Positions 25,019 through 33,013 of a stretch of DNA of 64,000 nt are shown here, piece by piece. Position 1 is the stretch's first letter. Each line of letters starts with the position of its first letter. Location of the stretch: NCBI RefSeq assembly GCF_000702305.1, contig NZ_JNLC01000012.1, positions 62,001 to 126,000 on the forward strand. The letters run 5' to 3'. The translations under genes were made by a program, and so were the position numbers. The notes beneath the pieces were generated by a model that did not search any database, was not told the origin of the DNA, and saw nothing but the letters and a program-made list of their open reading frames with translations. Origin of the DNA: Allobosea sp. 117. GTDB lineage: Bacteria; Pseudomonadota; Alphaproteobacteria; Rhizobiales; Xanthobacteraceae.

Positions 25019-25780
25019 ATGAACGTCATCACCGACCAGATGAACAAGGACTTCGTGCTCGCGGTCGAAGGGCTCACCGTCTCCTTCGACGGCTTCAAGG
25101 CGGTCAACGACCTGTCCTTCTACGTCGACGAGAATGAGATCCGCGTGATCATCGGCCCGAACGGCGCCGGCAAGACCACGGTGCTCGATCTCATCTGCGG
25201 GCGCACCAAGGCGACCAACGGCTCGATCCGGTTCAAGAGCCAGGAACTCACCAAGATGAAGGAGCACGAGATCGTGCGCGCCGGCGTCGGCCGCAAGTTC
25301 CAGAACCCCTCCATCTATGAGGACCTGACGGTCTTCGAGAATCTGGAGATCTCCTACCCCAAGGGCCGCTCGGTGTTCGGCGCGCTCGCCTTCCGCCGCG
25401 ACGCCCCGGTGAAGGAGCGGGTGCAGGAGATCGCCGAGACCATCTTCCTCGCCGACCAGCTCGACCAGCGCGCCGAATATCTCTCGCATGGCCAGAAGCA
25501 GTGGCTGGAGATCGGCATGCTGCTCATCCAGGACCCCGAGCTGCTGATGCTCGACGAGCCGGTGGCCGGCATGAGCGTGTCCGAGCGCAAGAAGACCGCC
25601 GAGCTGCTCAACACCATCATCAAGGACCGCTCGGTGATCGTCATCGAGCACGACATGAAGTTCGTCGAGGACATCGCCCACAAGGTGACGGTGCTGCACC
25701 AGGGCAAGATCCTCTCGGAAGGCTCGATGGCCAAGGTCCAGGCGGACCCGAAGGTCGTCGAGGTCTATCTCGGCCATTGA
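25019..25780 (+). CDS. urtD: urea/amide ABC transporter ATPase UrtD
   Basis: 253-residue LivG-type ATPase. Walker A GPNGAGKTT lies at about residues 44-52 and Walker B LLMLDEP follows; the signature is LSHGQKQWLEIGM, where SHGQ replaces the usual SGGQ, a feature familiar from UrtD proteins. The H-loop is IVIEHDMKFV. It powers UrtBC together with UrtE. ATG 25019 follows GAGGAGAG, 12 bases after urtC. Confidence 0.95.
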   Translation: MNVITDQMNKDFVLAVEGLTVSFDGFKAVNDLSFYVDENEIRVIIGPNGAGKTTVLDLICGRTKATNGSIRFKSQELTKMKEHEIVRAGVGRKFQNPSIYEDLTVFENLEISYPKGRSVFGALAFRRDAPVKERVQEIAETIFLADQLDQRAEYLSHGQKQWLEIGMLLIQDPELLMLDEPVAGMSVSERKKTAELLNTIIKDRSVIVIEHDMKFVEDIAHKVTVLHQGKILSEGSMAKVQADPKVVEVYLGH

Positions 25781-25791
25781 GGAGGCGCGCG

Positions 25792-26481
25792 ATGCTGAAC
25801 GTATCCCACCTGCACGTCTCCTACGGCGAGAGCGAGGTGCTGCACGGGCTCGACTTCAAGGTCGCGCCCAACGAGATCGTCGCCATCATGGGCCGCAACG
25901 GCATGGGCAAGACCACGCTCATGAAGTCGCTCATGGGCATCGTGCCGACCAAGAGCGGCGCGGTGTCGATCGGCGACACCGACATCACCAAATTGAAGAG
26001 CTATGAGCGCGTCGCCAACGGCATCGCCTATGTGCCGCAGGGCCGCATGATCTTCTCCACCATGACGGTGCAGGAGAACATCGAGACCGGGCTGATCCCG
26101 CGTGGCGCCTCGAAGGTGCCGCCGGACCTCTACGAGCTGTTCCCTGTGTTGCTGGAGATGAAGGGCCGTCGCGGCGGCAACCTCTCCGGCGGCCAGCAGC
26201 AGCAGCTCGCCATCGCCCGCGCGCTCGCCACCGAGCCCAAGGTGCTCCTGCTCGACGAACCGACCGAGGGCATCCAGCCCTCCATCATCCGCGAGATGGC
26301 GCGCACGCTGAAGCGCATCCGCGACGAGCGCGGCCTGTCCATCGTGGTGTCCGAGCAGGTGCTCTCCTTCGCCCTCGACATCGCCGACCGGGTGCTGGTG
26401 CTGGAGAACGGGGAGATCGTCCACGAAGACGCCCGCGCCGATGTCGACGAGGCGAAGGTCGCGAAATTCCTGTCCGTCTGA
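25792..26481 (+). CDS. urtE: urea/amide ABC transporter ATPase UrtE
   Basis: 229-residue LivF-type ATPase. Walker A GRNGMGKTT is at about residues 36-44, the signature LSGGQQQQLAIARAL is followed by Walker B LLLDEPTEGIQPS, and VVSEQVLSF marks the switch. The open frame extends upstream inside urtD, but ATG 25792 has GGAGG eight bases before it and gives the normal family length. It is 11 bases after urtD. Confidence 0.95.
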   Translation: MLNVSHLHVSYGESEVLHGLDFKVAPNEIVAIMGRNGMGKTTLMKSLMGIVPTKSGAVSIGDTDITKLKSYERVANGIAYVPQGRMIFSTMTVQENIETGLIPRGASKVPPDLYELFPVLLEMKGRRGGNLSGGQQQQLAIARALATEPKVLLLDEPTEGIQPSIIREMARTLKRIRDERGLSIVVSEQVLSFALDIADRVLVLENGEIVHEDARADVDEAKVAKFLSV

Positions 26482-26490
26482 AGACGCGTG

Positions 26491-26507
26491 CCGGCGGGGT
26501 CCGCCGG
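26491..26507 (+). promoter_or_regulatory. short hairpin between urtE and fmdA
   Basis: CCGGCGG-GGT-CCGCCGG is a perfect 7-bp stem with a three-base loop in the 67-base gap after urtE. It has no T-run. It may separate transport and enzyme segments of the message by affecting decay; otherwise its meaning is unclear. Confidence 0.4.
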
Positions 26508-26548
26508 AGCGTGACGTTCGTTGCAGCCCAAGGGGAACGGAGTGCGCA

Positions 26549-27787
26549 ATGCCTGAAACACTGATCTCGGTCGATCTGTCCAAGCCGGCCACGGAGAACG
26601 AGTACCTCCACAATCGCTGGCACCCCGACATCCCGATCGCCACCTGGGTGGAGCCGGGCGCCGACTTCATCGTCGAAACCGTCGACTGGACCGGCGGCGC
26701 CATCGCCAACAACGATTCCGCCGACGACATCCGCGACGTCGACCTCTCCACCGTGCACTATCTGTCCGGCCCGATCGGCGTGAAGGGCGCCGAGCCGGGC
26801 GATCTCCTGGTCGTCGACATCCTCGACGCCGGCACGCTCAAAGGTCACGAATGGGGCTTCAACGGCTTCTTCTCGAAGAAGAACGGCGGCGGCTTCCTGA
26901 CCGACCACTTCCCGCTCGCCCAGAAGTCGATCTGGCATTACGAGGGCATGTTCACCCGCTCGCGCCACGTGCCCGGCGTCGGCTTCGCCGGCCTCATCCA
27001 TCCCGGCCTGATCGGCACCCTGCCCTCGCAGAAGCTGCTCGACACCTGGAACGCCCGCGAGCAGGCGCTGATCGACACCAACCCGACCCGCGTGCCCCCG
27101 CTCGCCAACCCGCCCGCGCCGAAGACCGCGCATCTCGGCAAGCTCGGCAAGGGCACCGATGCCTATGCCAAGGTCGCCTCCGAGGGTGCCCGCACCGTGC
27201 CGCCGCGCGAGCACGGCGGCAATTGCGACATCAAGGACCTGTCGCGCGGCTCGAAGATCTACTTCCCGGTCTATGTGCCCGGCGCCGGCCTCTCCATGGG
27301 CGACATGCACTTCTCCCAGGGCGACGGCGAAATCACCTTCTGCGGCGCCATCGAGATGTTCGGCGCGTGGCTGCACATCAAGGTCTCGCTGATCAAGGAC
27401 GGCATGGCGCTGTACGGGATCAAGAACCCGATCTTCAAGCCCTCGCCGATCACCCCGAACTACAAGGACTACCTGATCTTCGAGGGCATCTCGGTCGACG
27501 AGAGCGGCACGCAGCATTACCTCGACGCCAACGTCGCCTATCGGCAGGCCTGCCTCAACGCCATCGAGTACCTGAAGAAGTTCGGCTATTCAGGCGCGCA
27601 GGCGCACTCGATCCTCGGCGTCGCGCCGGTGCAGGGCCATTTCTCGGGCGTGGTCGACATTCCGAACTCCTGCGCCACGCTGTGGCTGCCGACCGAGATC
27701 TTCGACTTCGACATCAAGCCGTCGGCGGCCGGCCCGACCAAGTTCATCGACGGCTCCATCGACATGCCGATTTCGCCGGACCTTTGA
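26549..27787 (+). CDS. fmdA: formamidase/acetamidase FmdA
   Basis: 412-residue cytoplasmic amidase of the FmdA_AmdA family, hydrolysing formamide (or acetamide) to ammonia and the acid. N-terminal landmarks are HNRWHPDIP and DWTGGAIANNDSADD; central ones are FTRSRHVPGVGFAGLIHPG and REHGGNCDIKDLSRGSKIYF; later ones are GDGEITFCGAIEM and FSGVVDIPNSCATLWLP. All match the family across its full length. ATG 26549 has AAGGGGAACGG upstream. It follows the ABC importer in the same direction, so imported amide is hydrolysed directly, giving ammonia for nitrogen assimilation and formate. Confidence 0.95.
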   Translation: MPETLISVDLSKPATENEYLHNRWHPDIPIATWVEPGADFIVETVDWTGGAIANNDSADDIRDVDLSTVHYLSGPIGVKGAEPGDLLVVDILDAGTLKGHEWGFNGFFSKKNGGGFLTDHFPLAQKSIWHYEGMFTRSRHVPGVGFAGLIHPGLIGTLPSQKLLDTWNAREQALIDTNPTRVPPLANPPAPKTAHLGKLGKGTDAYAKVASEGARTVPPREHGGNCDIKDLSRGSKIYFPVYVPGAGLSMGDMHFSQGDGEITFCGAIEMFGAWLHIKVSLIKDGMALYGIKNPIFKPSPITPNYKDYLIFEGISVDESGTQHYLDANVAYRQACLNAIEYLKKFGYSGAQAHSILGVAPVQGHFSGVVDIPNSCATLWLPTEIFDFDIKPSAAGPTKFIDGSIDMPISPDL

Positions 27788-27853
27788 CCCCCGCTTAAGT
27801 CCGGCGTCGCGGGGCGGCCCACATGCCGTCCCGCCCCCATCGAGGAAACGCCC

Positions 27854-27878
27854 AGGGACGGTGCTCCACACCGTCCCT
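27854..27878 (+). promoter_or_regulatory. hairpin between fmdA and fmdB
   Basis: A perfect 10-bp stem AGGGACGGTG / CACCGTCCCT with a 5-base loop, followed by CAAAAC, sits in the 118-base gap between fmdA and fmdB. It lacks a T-run and probably stabilises the fmdA 3' end or attenuates read-through into fmdB. Confidence 0.55.
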
Positions 27879-27905
27879 CAAAACAACGACCCGAGGAATC
27901 CGGCC

Positions 27906-28271
27906 ATGCCCGTCTACGAGTACATGTGCGAGAGCTGCGGCGACTTCACCGAACTGCGGCCGATGAGCGAGTACCAGGATCCGCAGCCCTGCCCGGATTG
28001 CGGCGCCGCCTCGCCCCGCGTGCTGCTGACCGCGCCGCATTTCACCGCGATGTCGCGCGAGCGCATGATCGCCCATTCGACCAATGAGAGCGCGCGCCAC
28101 GCGCCGATGAGCATCGACGGCTACAAGGAAAAGCAGGAGCGCGCCAAGCACGCCGCCGGATGCTCCTGCTGCTCCGGCATGCAGAGCCGGACCAAGAAGA
28201 ACCGCACGGCGACCTCGAAGAGTGGCGCCAAGAGCTTCCCCTCGGCACGCCCCTGGATGATCAGCCACTAG
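27906..28271 (+). CDS. fmdB: FmdB-family zinc-ribbon protein
   Basis: 121 residues. The N-terminus MPVYEYMCESCGDFTELRPM and CPDCGAASPRVLL give two CxxC knuckles (about residues 8-11 and 31-34) of the FmdB/CxxC_CxxC_SSSS zinc ribbon. The C-terminal half is basic and has CSCCSG. FmdB was named as a putative regulatory protein of the Methylophilus formamidase cluster; its molecular role is unclear. ATG 27906 is chosen because it starts the conserved motif. It is the last gene of the operon and convergent with ggt, 19 bases apart. Confidence 0.92.
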   Translation: MPVYEYMCESCGDFTELRPMSEYQDPQPCPDCGAASPRVLLTAPHFTAMSRERMIAHSTNESARHAPMSIDGYKEKQERAKHAAGCSCCSGMQSRTKKNRTATSKSGAKSFPSARPWMISH

Positions 28272-28290
28272 CCACCGGCGTGCTTCCTCA

Positions 28291-30060
28291 TCACTCCCCG
28301 ATCGCCAGACCTTCGCGGCGCGGATCGGCGGCGCCGGTCAGCCCGTCCGGCGCGATGAGCACCGCCTGCACGCCCGATGTCATCTCGGCGCTGGTCACCG
28401 GAAAGCCGAGCTGCTTCAGCTCCGGCACCAGCGCCTCCGCGGAACTGCCCTTCTCGACCTCCACCGCATCGAAACGCGCCAGCACGTTGGGCGCGGCGAT
28501 CGCCTGCTCGATCGGCAGGCCCCAGTCGAGATGGGCGATCAGCGTCTTCGCCACATAGCCGATGATCTGGCTGCCGCCCGGCGAGCCGAGCGCCAGCACC
28601 GGCGCGCCGTCCTTCATCACGATGGTCGGCGCCATGGAGGAACGCGGCCGCTTGCCGGGCTCGACCCGGTTGGCGACCGGCACGCCGTCGACCTGGCTGC
28701 GGAAGGAGAAGTCGGTCAGCTCGTTGTTGAGCAGGAAGCCGCCGGCCATCAGCCGCGAGCCGAAGCCGTTCTCGATGGTCGTGGTCATGGAGAGCACATT
28801 GCCGTCGGCATCGACGATGGAGATCTGGCTGGTCGAGGGCAGCTCGATCGCCCCGCCATCGGCGTAGCGCGGCGGCGCCTCGAGGCCGGCATGGCTCCAT
28901 TTCGGCTGTCCCGGCACGACCTCAGGTAGCGCGTCGTCGCCCTTCAGCAGCGTCGCCCGCGCGGCGAGATAGTCCGGCGCGATCAGGCCCTTGGTCGGCA
29001 TCGGCACGAAATCGGCATCGGCCATGTAGCGGCCGCGATCGGCGAAGGCGAGGCGGGAAGCGTCGGCGATCAGCCGCCACGCCTCGGGCGAGGTCGGCCC
29101 CAGAGCCTTGAGGTCGAAGCCCTGCAGCATGCCGAGGATCTGCCCGAGGGTCAGCGCGCCCGAGCTCGGCGGCCCCATGCCGCAGACGTCATAGCCGCGA
29201 TAGGGCGCGCAGACCGGCATGCGCTCCTTGACCCGGTAATTCGCGAGGTCCGAAAGCCGCATCACGCCGCGATTGCCCGGCGCCCGGCGCACCGTGTTCA
29301 CGATGCCGCGCGCCAGCGGGCCGGTATAGAAGGCGTCAGCCCCGTTCTCGGCGAGGTGGCGCAGCGTGCGCCCATAGGCGGGGTTCTTCAGGATGTCGCC
29401 GGCGACGAGCGGCGTCCCGTCGGCATGGAAGAAATAGCCGCGCGTACCCGGAAAGCGCTTCAGCCCTTCGCCCTCGGCGGCGATCAGCCCGGCGAGGCGC
29501 GGCGAGACGGGAAAGCCGGCCTCGGCCAGTTGGATCGCCGGGGCGAAGAGCCGCCGCCATGCCAGCTTGCCGTAGCGCCGGTGCGCGGTCTCCAGCAGGC
29601 GCGGCGTGCCCGGCACGCCCACCGAGCGCCCACCGATCACCGCATCCATGAAGGCGAGCGGCTCGCCTTTCGCATTCTGGAACAGGGTCGGCGTCGCCGC
29701 CGCCGGCGCCGTCTCGCGCCCGTCGAAGGTGGTGAGCCGCTTGGCCGCATTGTCCCAGTAGACCAGGAAGGCGCCGCCGCCGAGGCCGGAGGACTGCGGC
29801 TCGACGAGGCCGAGCACGAGCTGCACCGCCACCATGGCGTCGACCGCGCCGCCGCCCGCACGCAGCACGGCGGCCCCCGCCTCGGCGGCCAGCGGGTTCG
29901 CCGCGGCGACCATCCAGCGCTTCGCGTGGACGGCGGGCCTGGCGGCGATCGCGCCCGCCCGCTCCGGCGCCAGGGCGTCGGATGCCTGCTGCGCCGGCGC
30001 GGAACCCACGGCGAGCGCAAGGAGAAGGGCCGTCAGACCCGCACGCACGACGCCTCGCAT
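28291..30060 (-). CDS. ggt: gamma-glutamyltransferase (glutathione hydrolase)
   Basis: 589-residue periplasmic enzyme made as a proenzyme that cleaves itself before the nucleophile Thr. Signal peptide: MRGVVRAGLTALLLALAVGS then APAQQ. The large subunit has GGGAVDAMVAVQLVLGLVEP and SGLGGGAFLVYW; the predicted cleavage and nucleophile is T410 in LPSTSQISIVDADGN, followed by MTTTIENGFGS. The C-terminal GSPGGSQIIGYV matches the gamma-glutamyl-binding loop. ATG 30060 has GAGGGAG upstream; the frame is open to 30120. It would hydrolyse glutathione or gamma-glutamyl amides. It is convergent with fmdB but not in that operon. Confidence 0.93.
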   Translation of the reverse strand: MRGVVRAGLTALLLALAVGSAPAQQASDALAPERAGAIAARPAVHAKRWMVAAANPLAAEAGAAVLRAGGGAVDAMVAVQLVLGLVEPQSSGLGGGAFLVYWDNAAKRLTTFDGRETAPAAATPTLFQNAKGEPLAFMDAVIGGRSVGVPGTPRLLETAHRRYGKLAWRRLFAPAIQLAEAGFPVSPRLAGLIAAEGEGLKRFPGTRGYFFHADGTPLVAGDILKNPAYGRTLRHLAENGADAFYTGPLARGIVNTVRRAPGNRGVMRLSDLANYRVKERMPVCAPYRGYDVCGMGPPSSGALTLGQILGMLQGFDLKALGPTSPEAWRLIADASRLAFADRGRYMADADFVPMPTKGLIAPDYLAARATLLKGDDALPEVVPGQPKWSHAGLEAPPRYADGGAIELPSTSQISIVDADGNVLSMTTTIENGFGSRLMAGGFLLNNELTDFSFRSQVDGVPVANRVEPGKRPRSSMAPTIVMKDGAPVLALGSPGGSQIIGYVAKTLIAHLDWGLPIEQAIAAPNVLARFDAVEVEKGSSAEALVPELKQLGFPVTSAEMTSGVQAVLIAPDGLTGAADPRREGLAIGE

Positions 30061-30186
30061 CGAAGGAACTCCCTCTTCGCAGTGCACAAATCGTCTCACA
30101 TCGTAACCGGATTTGAACAAAACTCACCCGGAGAGGGGTGACGAATCACTCAGATCACGTAAACTCGTAGTCGTTCTCAACAATCG

Positions 30187-30200
30187 AAAGGAGGTGATCC
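30187..30200 (+). promoter_or_regulatory. extended, near-complete anti-16S Shine-Dalgarno
   Basis: AAAGGAGGTGATCC is complementary over its whole length to the bacterial 16S rRNA 3' end (GGATCACCTCCTTT). Ordinary ribosome sites match 4-7 bases. It ends one base before a GTG codon at 30202. Confidence 0.75.
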
Positions 30201-30201
30201 T

Positions 30202-30279
30202 GTGTCTATCAGTCTTGACACGCGGTCGGAGGTGACCGCGACGAGGATACTCGCCTCCTGCGAGGTTCTGGTCGCGTAG
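30202..30279 (+). CDS. candidate 25-residue leader peptide
   Basis: GTG start, 25 codons, TAG stop; translation starts (M)SISLDTRSEVTATRILAS. There is no hydrophobic or repeated-codon pattern that would mark a classical attenuator peptide. Support comes from the exceptionally long Shine-Dalgarno directly upstream. The spacing from AGGAGG to GTG (6 bases) is optimal. The coding sequence also folds, so its translation could open or close the hairpins. Confidence 0.45.
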   Translation: MSISLDTRSEVTATRILASCEVLVA

Positions 30280-30448
30280 AGCGCATTGCCGCTGCGTCAT
30301 CGACGCTGGCTCCATTCGGATGATGTCGTCCGAACAGGAAACGAATGCTCCGGCGATAGCCGGGACAGGATCGTTGCGTGAAGTGCTTTGCCTTCGCGCG
30401 GGCAGTCGTCGGGATGCCAACCGGGCCGGACCGCGGTCTGACATTGGG

Positions 30449-30474
30449 AAGGGCTGCTCGCAAGGGCAGCCCTT
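30449..30474 (+). terminator. terminator-like hairpin before the YaiI-family gene
   Basis: AAGGGCTGC / GCAGCCCTT, a perfect 9-bp stem with an 8-base loop, followed by CTTGCT. It lies 33 bases before the TTG start of the next gene, so it could end the upstream RNA or act as an attenuator for that gene. The following pyrimidine run is weak. Confidence 0.6.
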
Positions 30475-30506
30475 CTTGCTATGAAGGACGCCCTGGAGGC
30501 GCCCCC

Positions 30507-30974
30507 TTGAAACCGATCACCATCTATATCGACGCCGACGCCTGCCCGGTGAAGGACGAGACCTACCGCGTCGCCGGCCGCCATGGGCTGCGCACGGTCG
30601 TCGTCGCCAACAGCTACATCGCCCTTCCCCGTGATGAGCTCATCGAACGCGCGCTGGTCGGCGCCGGAGCCGACAAGGCGGACGATTTCATCGCCGAGCA
30701 CGCCGGCGCAGGCGACGTCGTCATCACCGCCGACGTGCCGCTGGCCGCCCGCTGCGTGGCGACGGGTGCCGAGGTGCTGGCGCCGAACGGCACCGCCTTC
30801 ACCGCCTCGTCCATCGGCATGCAGCTCGCCACCCGCAACCTGATGCAGGAGCTGCGCGAGACCGGCACCGTCACCGGCGGCCCGCGCCCCTTCGCCCCGC
30901 GCGACCGCTCGAATTTCCTGCAGGCGCTGGAACGCACCGTGGTCCGGCTGAAGCGCAGGGGCGGCACCGCCTGA
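30507..30974 (+). CDS. YaiI/YqxD family protein (DUF188)
   Basis: 155 residues of the UPF0178/DUF188 family, a PIN-like fold whose biochemical function is unestablished. The N-terminal [20 protein letters not shown] carries the conserved D-A-D-A-C-P motif, and the middle has [14 protein letters not shown] with further conserved Asp residues. The start is probably TTG 30507 with GGAGG nine bases upstream; an ATG start would give an unrelated 43-residue extension. The ribosome site lies within a small CGCC/GGCG fold. A leader-like region precedes it. Confidence 0.88.
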   Translation: MKPITIYIDADACPVKDETYRVAGRHGLRTVVVANSYIALPRDELIERALVGAGADKADDFIAEHAGAGDVVITADVPLAARCVATGAEVLAPNGTAFTASSIGMQLATRNLMQELRETGTVTGGPRPFAPRDRSNFLQALERTVVRLKRRGGTA

Positions 30975-31022
30975 CGATGCCGGAGCGGACCAGACCGCGG
31001 CCGGGCATCTCGGCGGCGGCGT

Positions 31023-31685
31023 TCAGCCGATCATCTCGTAGCCGAAGATGCGGAAATCGCGCTCATAGATCCGGTTGACGATCGCGATCGACGCCGGCGT
31101 CAGATAGTCCTGGAACGAGCCGGCCATCGGGCGGCTGTTGCGGTGCCTCGCGCCCCGCAGTTTCAGCGCCAAATCCGGACGCAGCAGGCGCAGCGCCTCC
31201 AGGCACTGCGGATAATCCTCGATCTTCATGACGAGATCGACATATCTCTTCGTTCCCAGATAAGCGAAGTCGACCTGTCGGACGAAATGCCGGAAATCGA
31301 AGGTCCACCCGTCCACCATATCGCCGGTCATGCCGCCGATCAGCTCGTTTAGGCTGCGCACATAGCCTTCCCGGCCATCCTCCGTGTCATGGGTGGCATA
31401 GAGCGCGTCGCGGGTTTCGTTGAAGGCGGAGATGATGCGCGAATAGGGGTTTCGCACGAACATGAACGAGAAATAATCGTCGAACAGCGCGAAGTAGTCC
31501 GGGTATTCGTCCTTCAGGATCGACAGCGGCAGATGCGCCTTGTCGATCGTCTTGCCGTCCTTCTCGTCATACAGCCAGAAGAAGTCGCCGGTGGTGTCGA
31601 AAGCACGCAGCGCCCGCCGGACCGAGGTGCCGCCGCATTTCGGATTATGGACGAAAATAAAGCGCTTACGCGTACTGACGATCAT
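31023..31685 (-). CDS. sulfotransferase family 2 protein
   Basis: 220-residue protein of the PAPS-dependent sulfotransferase type found in polysaccharide and lipooligosaccharide modification. FIFVHNPKCGGTSVRRAL near residues 10-27 is the 5'-phosphosulfate-binding loop, and FMFVRNPYSRIISAFNE near 75-91 is the 3'-phosphate-binding motif (RNPxxR..S). It would transfer sulfate to a carbohydrate hydroxyl, acceptor unknown. The start is uncertain: ATG 31685 is chosen, with an in-frame TTG at 31709. It stands alone. Confidence 0.85.
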   Translation of the reverse strand: MIVSTRKRFIFVHNPKCGGTSVRRALRAFDTTGDFFWLYDEKDGKTIDKAHLPLSILKDEYPDYFALFDDYFSFMFVRNPYSRIISAFNETRDALYATHDTEDGREGYVRSLNELIGGMTGDMVDGWTFDFRHFVRQVDFAYLGTKRYVDLVMKIEDYPQCLEALRLLRPDLALKLRGARHRNSRPMAGSFQDYLTPASIAIVNRIYERDFRIFGYEMIG

Positions 31686-31892
31686 CGGTCGGTTCGGCGC
31701 CGCCCCCAAGATGCAGGATGACCAAGGTTAGGACAGAACCGGTCCGCTCCACAACGAAGCGCGGCCGCGCAAGACGCGACGGCGCCCCGAAGATTGAACT
31801 GCGCGATGCTACGACTGCAACGAAACGGCGCCGCACGGGATTAAGCTTGCTGAATTGAAAGCTCGCTGGGTTAACGCGGACAGGAGAACACC

Positions 31893-32660
31893 ATGCTGCA
31901 GGCCTGCCTCAACGGTTCCCGCGACAAGGACTTCCATCCGCAAACGCCGGTCACGCCTGCCGAGCTGGCGGCGGATGCGAGGCGCGTGGTGGCGGCCGGC
32001 GCTGCCGAGCTGCATTTCCACCCGCGCGACGCGGACGGCGCCGAGACACTCGATGCCGCCCATGTCGCCGCCGCCATAAAGGCGGTGCGCGCCGCCGTGC
32101 CCGGCACACCGATCGGCCTCTCCACCCACGCCGGCATCGCCCCCCGCGGCAGGGGACGGCTCAAGACCGTCGAGGCCTGGACGGTGAAGCCCGACTACGT
32201 CTCGGTGAACCTCGTCGAGGAGGACGCACCGCAGATGATCGCACTGGCGCTGGACAAGGGCATCGGCGTCGAGGCGGGGCTGTGGTCGGTCGCCGACGCC
32301 GAGCGCCTCATAGCGCTGCCGCGGGCGCACGACTGCCTGCGCATCCTCATCGAGATCAACGAACAGGACATCGCGCAGGGGCTGGAGGTCGCCGCCGCCA
32401 TCCGCACGCTGCTGGCCGGCGCCAATCTCGATCTGCCCATCCTCCAGCACGGCTTCGACGCGAGCGTCTGGCCGCTCTACGAGGACGCGCTGCTGCGCCA
32501 GCTCGACACCCGCATCGGATTGGAGGATGGCCGCCACCTTCCGGACGGCACGCCCGCCGCCGACAATGCCGCGCTGATCACCGCCGCGCTACGCCTGGCG
32601 CGCCTCGCTCCCAACCTGCCGCCGGAAGCGGCCGCTCCCACGCGGGCCACCCGGAATTGA
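31893..32660 (+). CDS. BKACE family beta-keto acid cleavage enzyme (DUF849)
   Basis: 255-residue TIM-barrel protein. AELHFHPRDADG (H41, H43) is the metal-binding HxHxR motif of BKACE enzymes, which split a beta-keto acid with acetyl-CoA. GLSTHAGI, YVSVNLVEE and a late GLEDG region match the family. At 255 residues it is shorter than the usual 270-310. The substrate cannot be assigned. ATG 31893 has ACAGGAG upstream. There is no operon partner. Confidence 0.85.
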   Translation: MLQACLNGSRDKDFHPQTPVTPAELAADARRVVAAGAAELHFHPRDADGAETLDAAHVAAAIKAVRAAVPGTPIGLSTHAGIAPRGRGRLKTVEAWTVKPDYVSVNLVEEDAPQMIALALDKGIGVEAGLWSVADAERLIALPRAHDCLRILIEINEQDIAQGLEVAAAIRTLLAGANLDLPILQHGFDASVWPLYEDALLRQLDTRIGLEDGRHLPDGTPAADNAALITAALRLARLAPNLPPEAAAPTRATRN

Positions 32661-33013
32661 GCCGGCGGCCGACCGCCCCCGCCGCCTTCAGCTTCGCTTA
32701 CGCGCGGACACCGATCTCGGGCCGGCCCGCTGATCCCGGCATATTTTTCGGGCATCGGCGCGCTGCAAGGCTTTACCGCATCTTGATTTGCGGCAGCAAC
32801 CCGTCAGACTTGCTCGACTTCACTTCGCAACTCCACACGGATGCGACACTGCGGCGAACAGCCCGCCCGACGATCCGCCGAACCCCTCGCATGACATCCG
32901 CGGAGACCCGCAAGCCATGACGAAAGCGACGTGGATTTCCGGGCTGGCAAGGCGCGGCTCGCCATCCGAATATTTCGGATGTCATCCAGAGCGCATGACC
33001 GGCGATATGTACC
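32661..33013. other. intergenic region, no gene seen
   Basis: 353 bases after the BKACE gene. Composition shifts from GC-rich to AT-richer towards the orphan gene at 33014. No supported open frame, strong hairpin or repeat was found; it presumably holds the orphan gene's promoter. Confidence 0.5.

Larger units (their letters stand above)
30180..30480 (+). ncRNA. candidate structured RNA / leader upstream of the YaiI-family gene
   Basis: This roughly 300-base stretch holds, in order, an extended Shine-Dalgarno (30187-30200), a 25-codon ORF, a GGAGG/CCTCC outer and CGAG/CTCG inner hairpin inside that ORF, a CCGGC-GATA-GCCGG hairpin near 30350, and a terminator-like hairpin (30449-30474). A short translated segment followed by structured RNA and a terminator just before a gene is an attenuator-like layout. 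I do not recognise a named RNA family. Confidence 0.4.
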
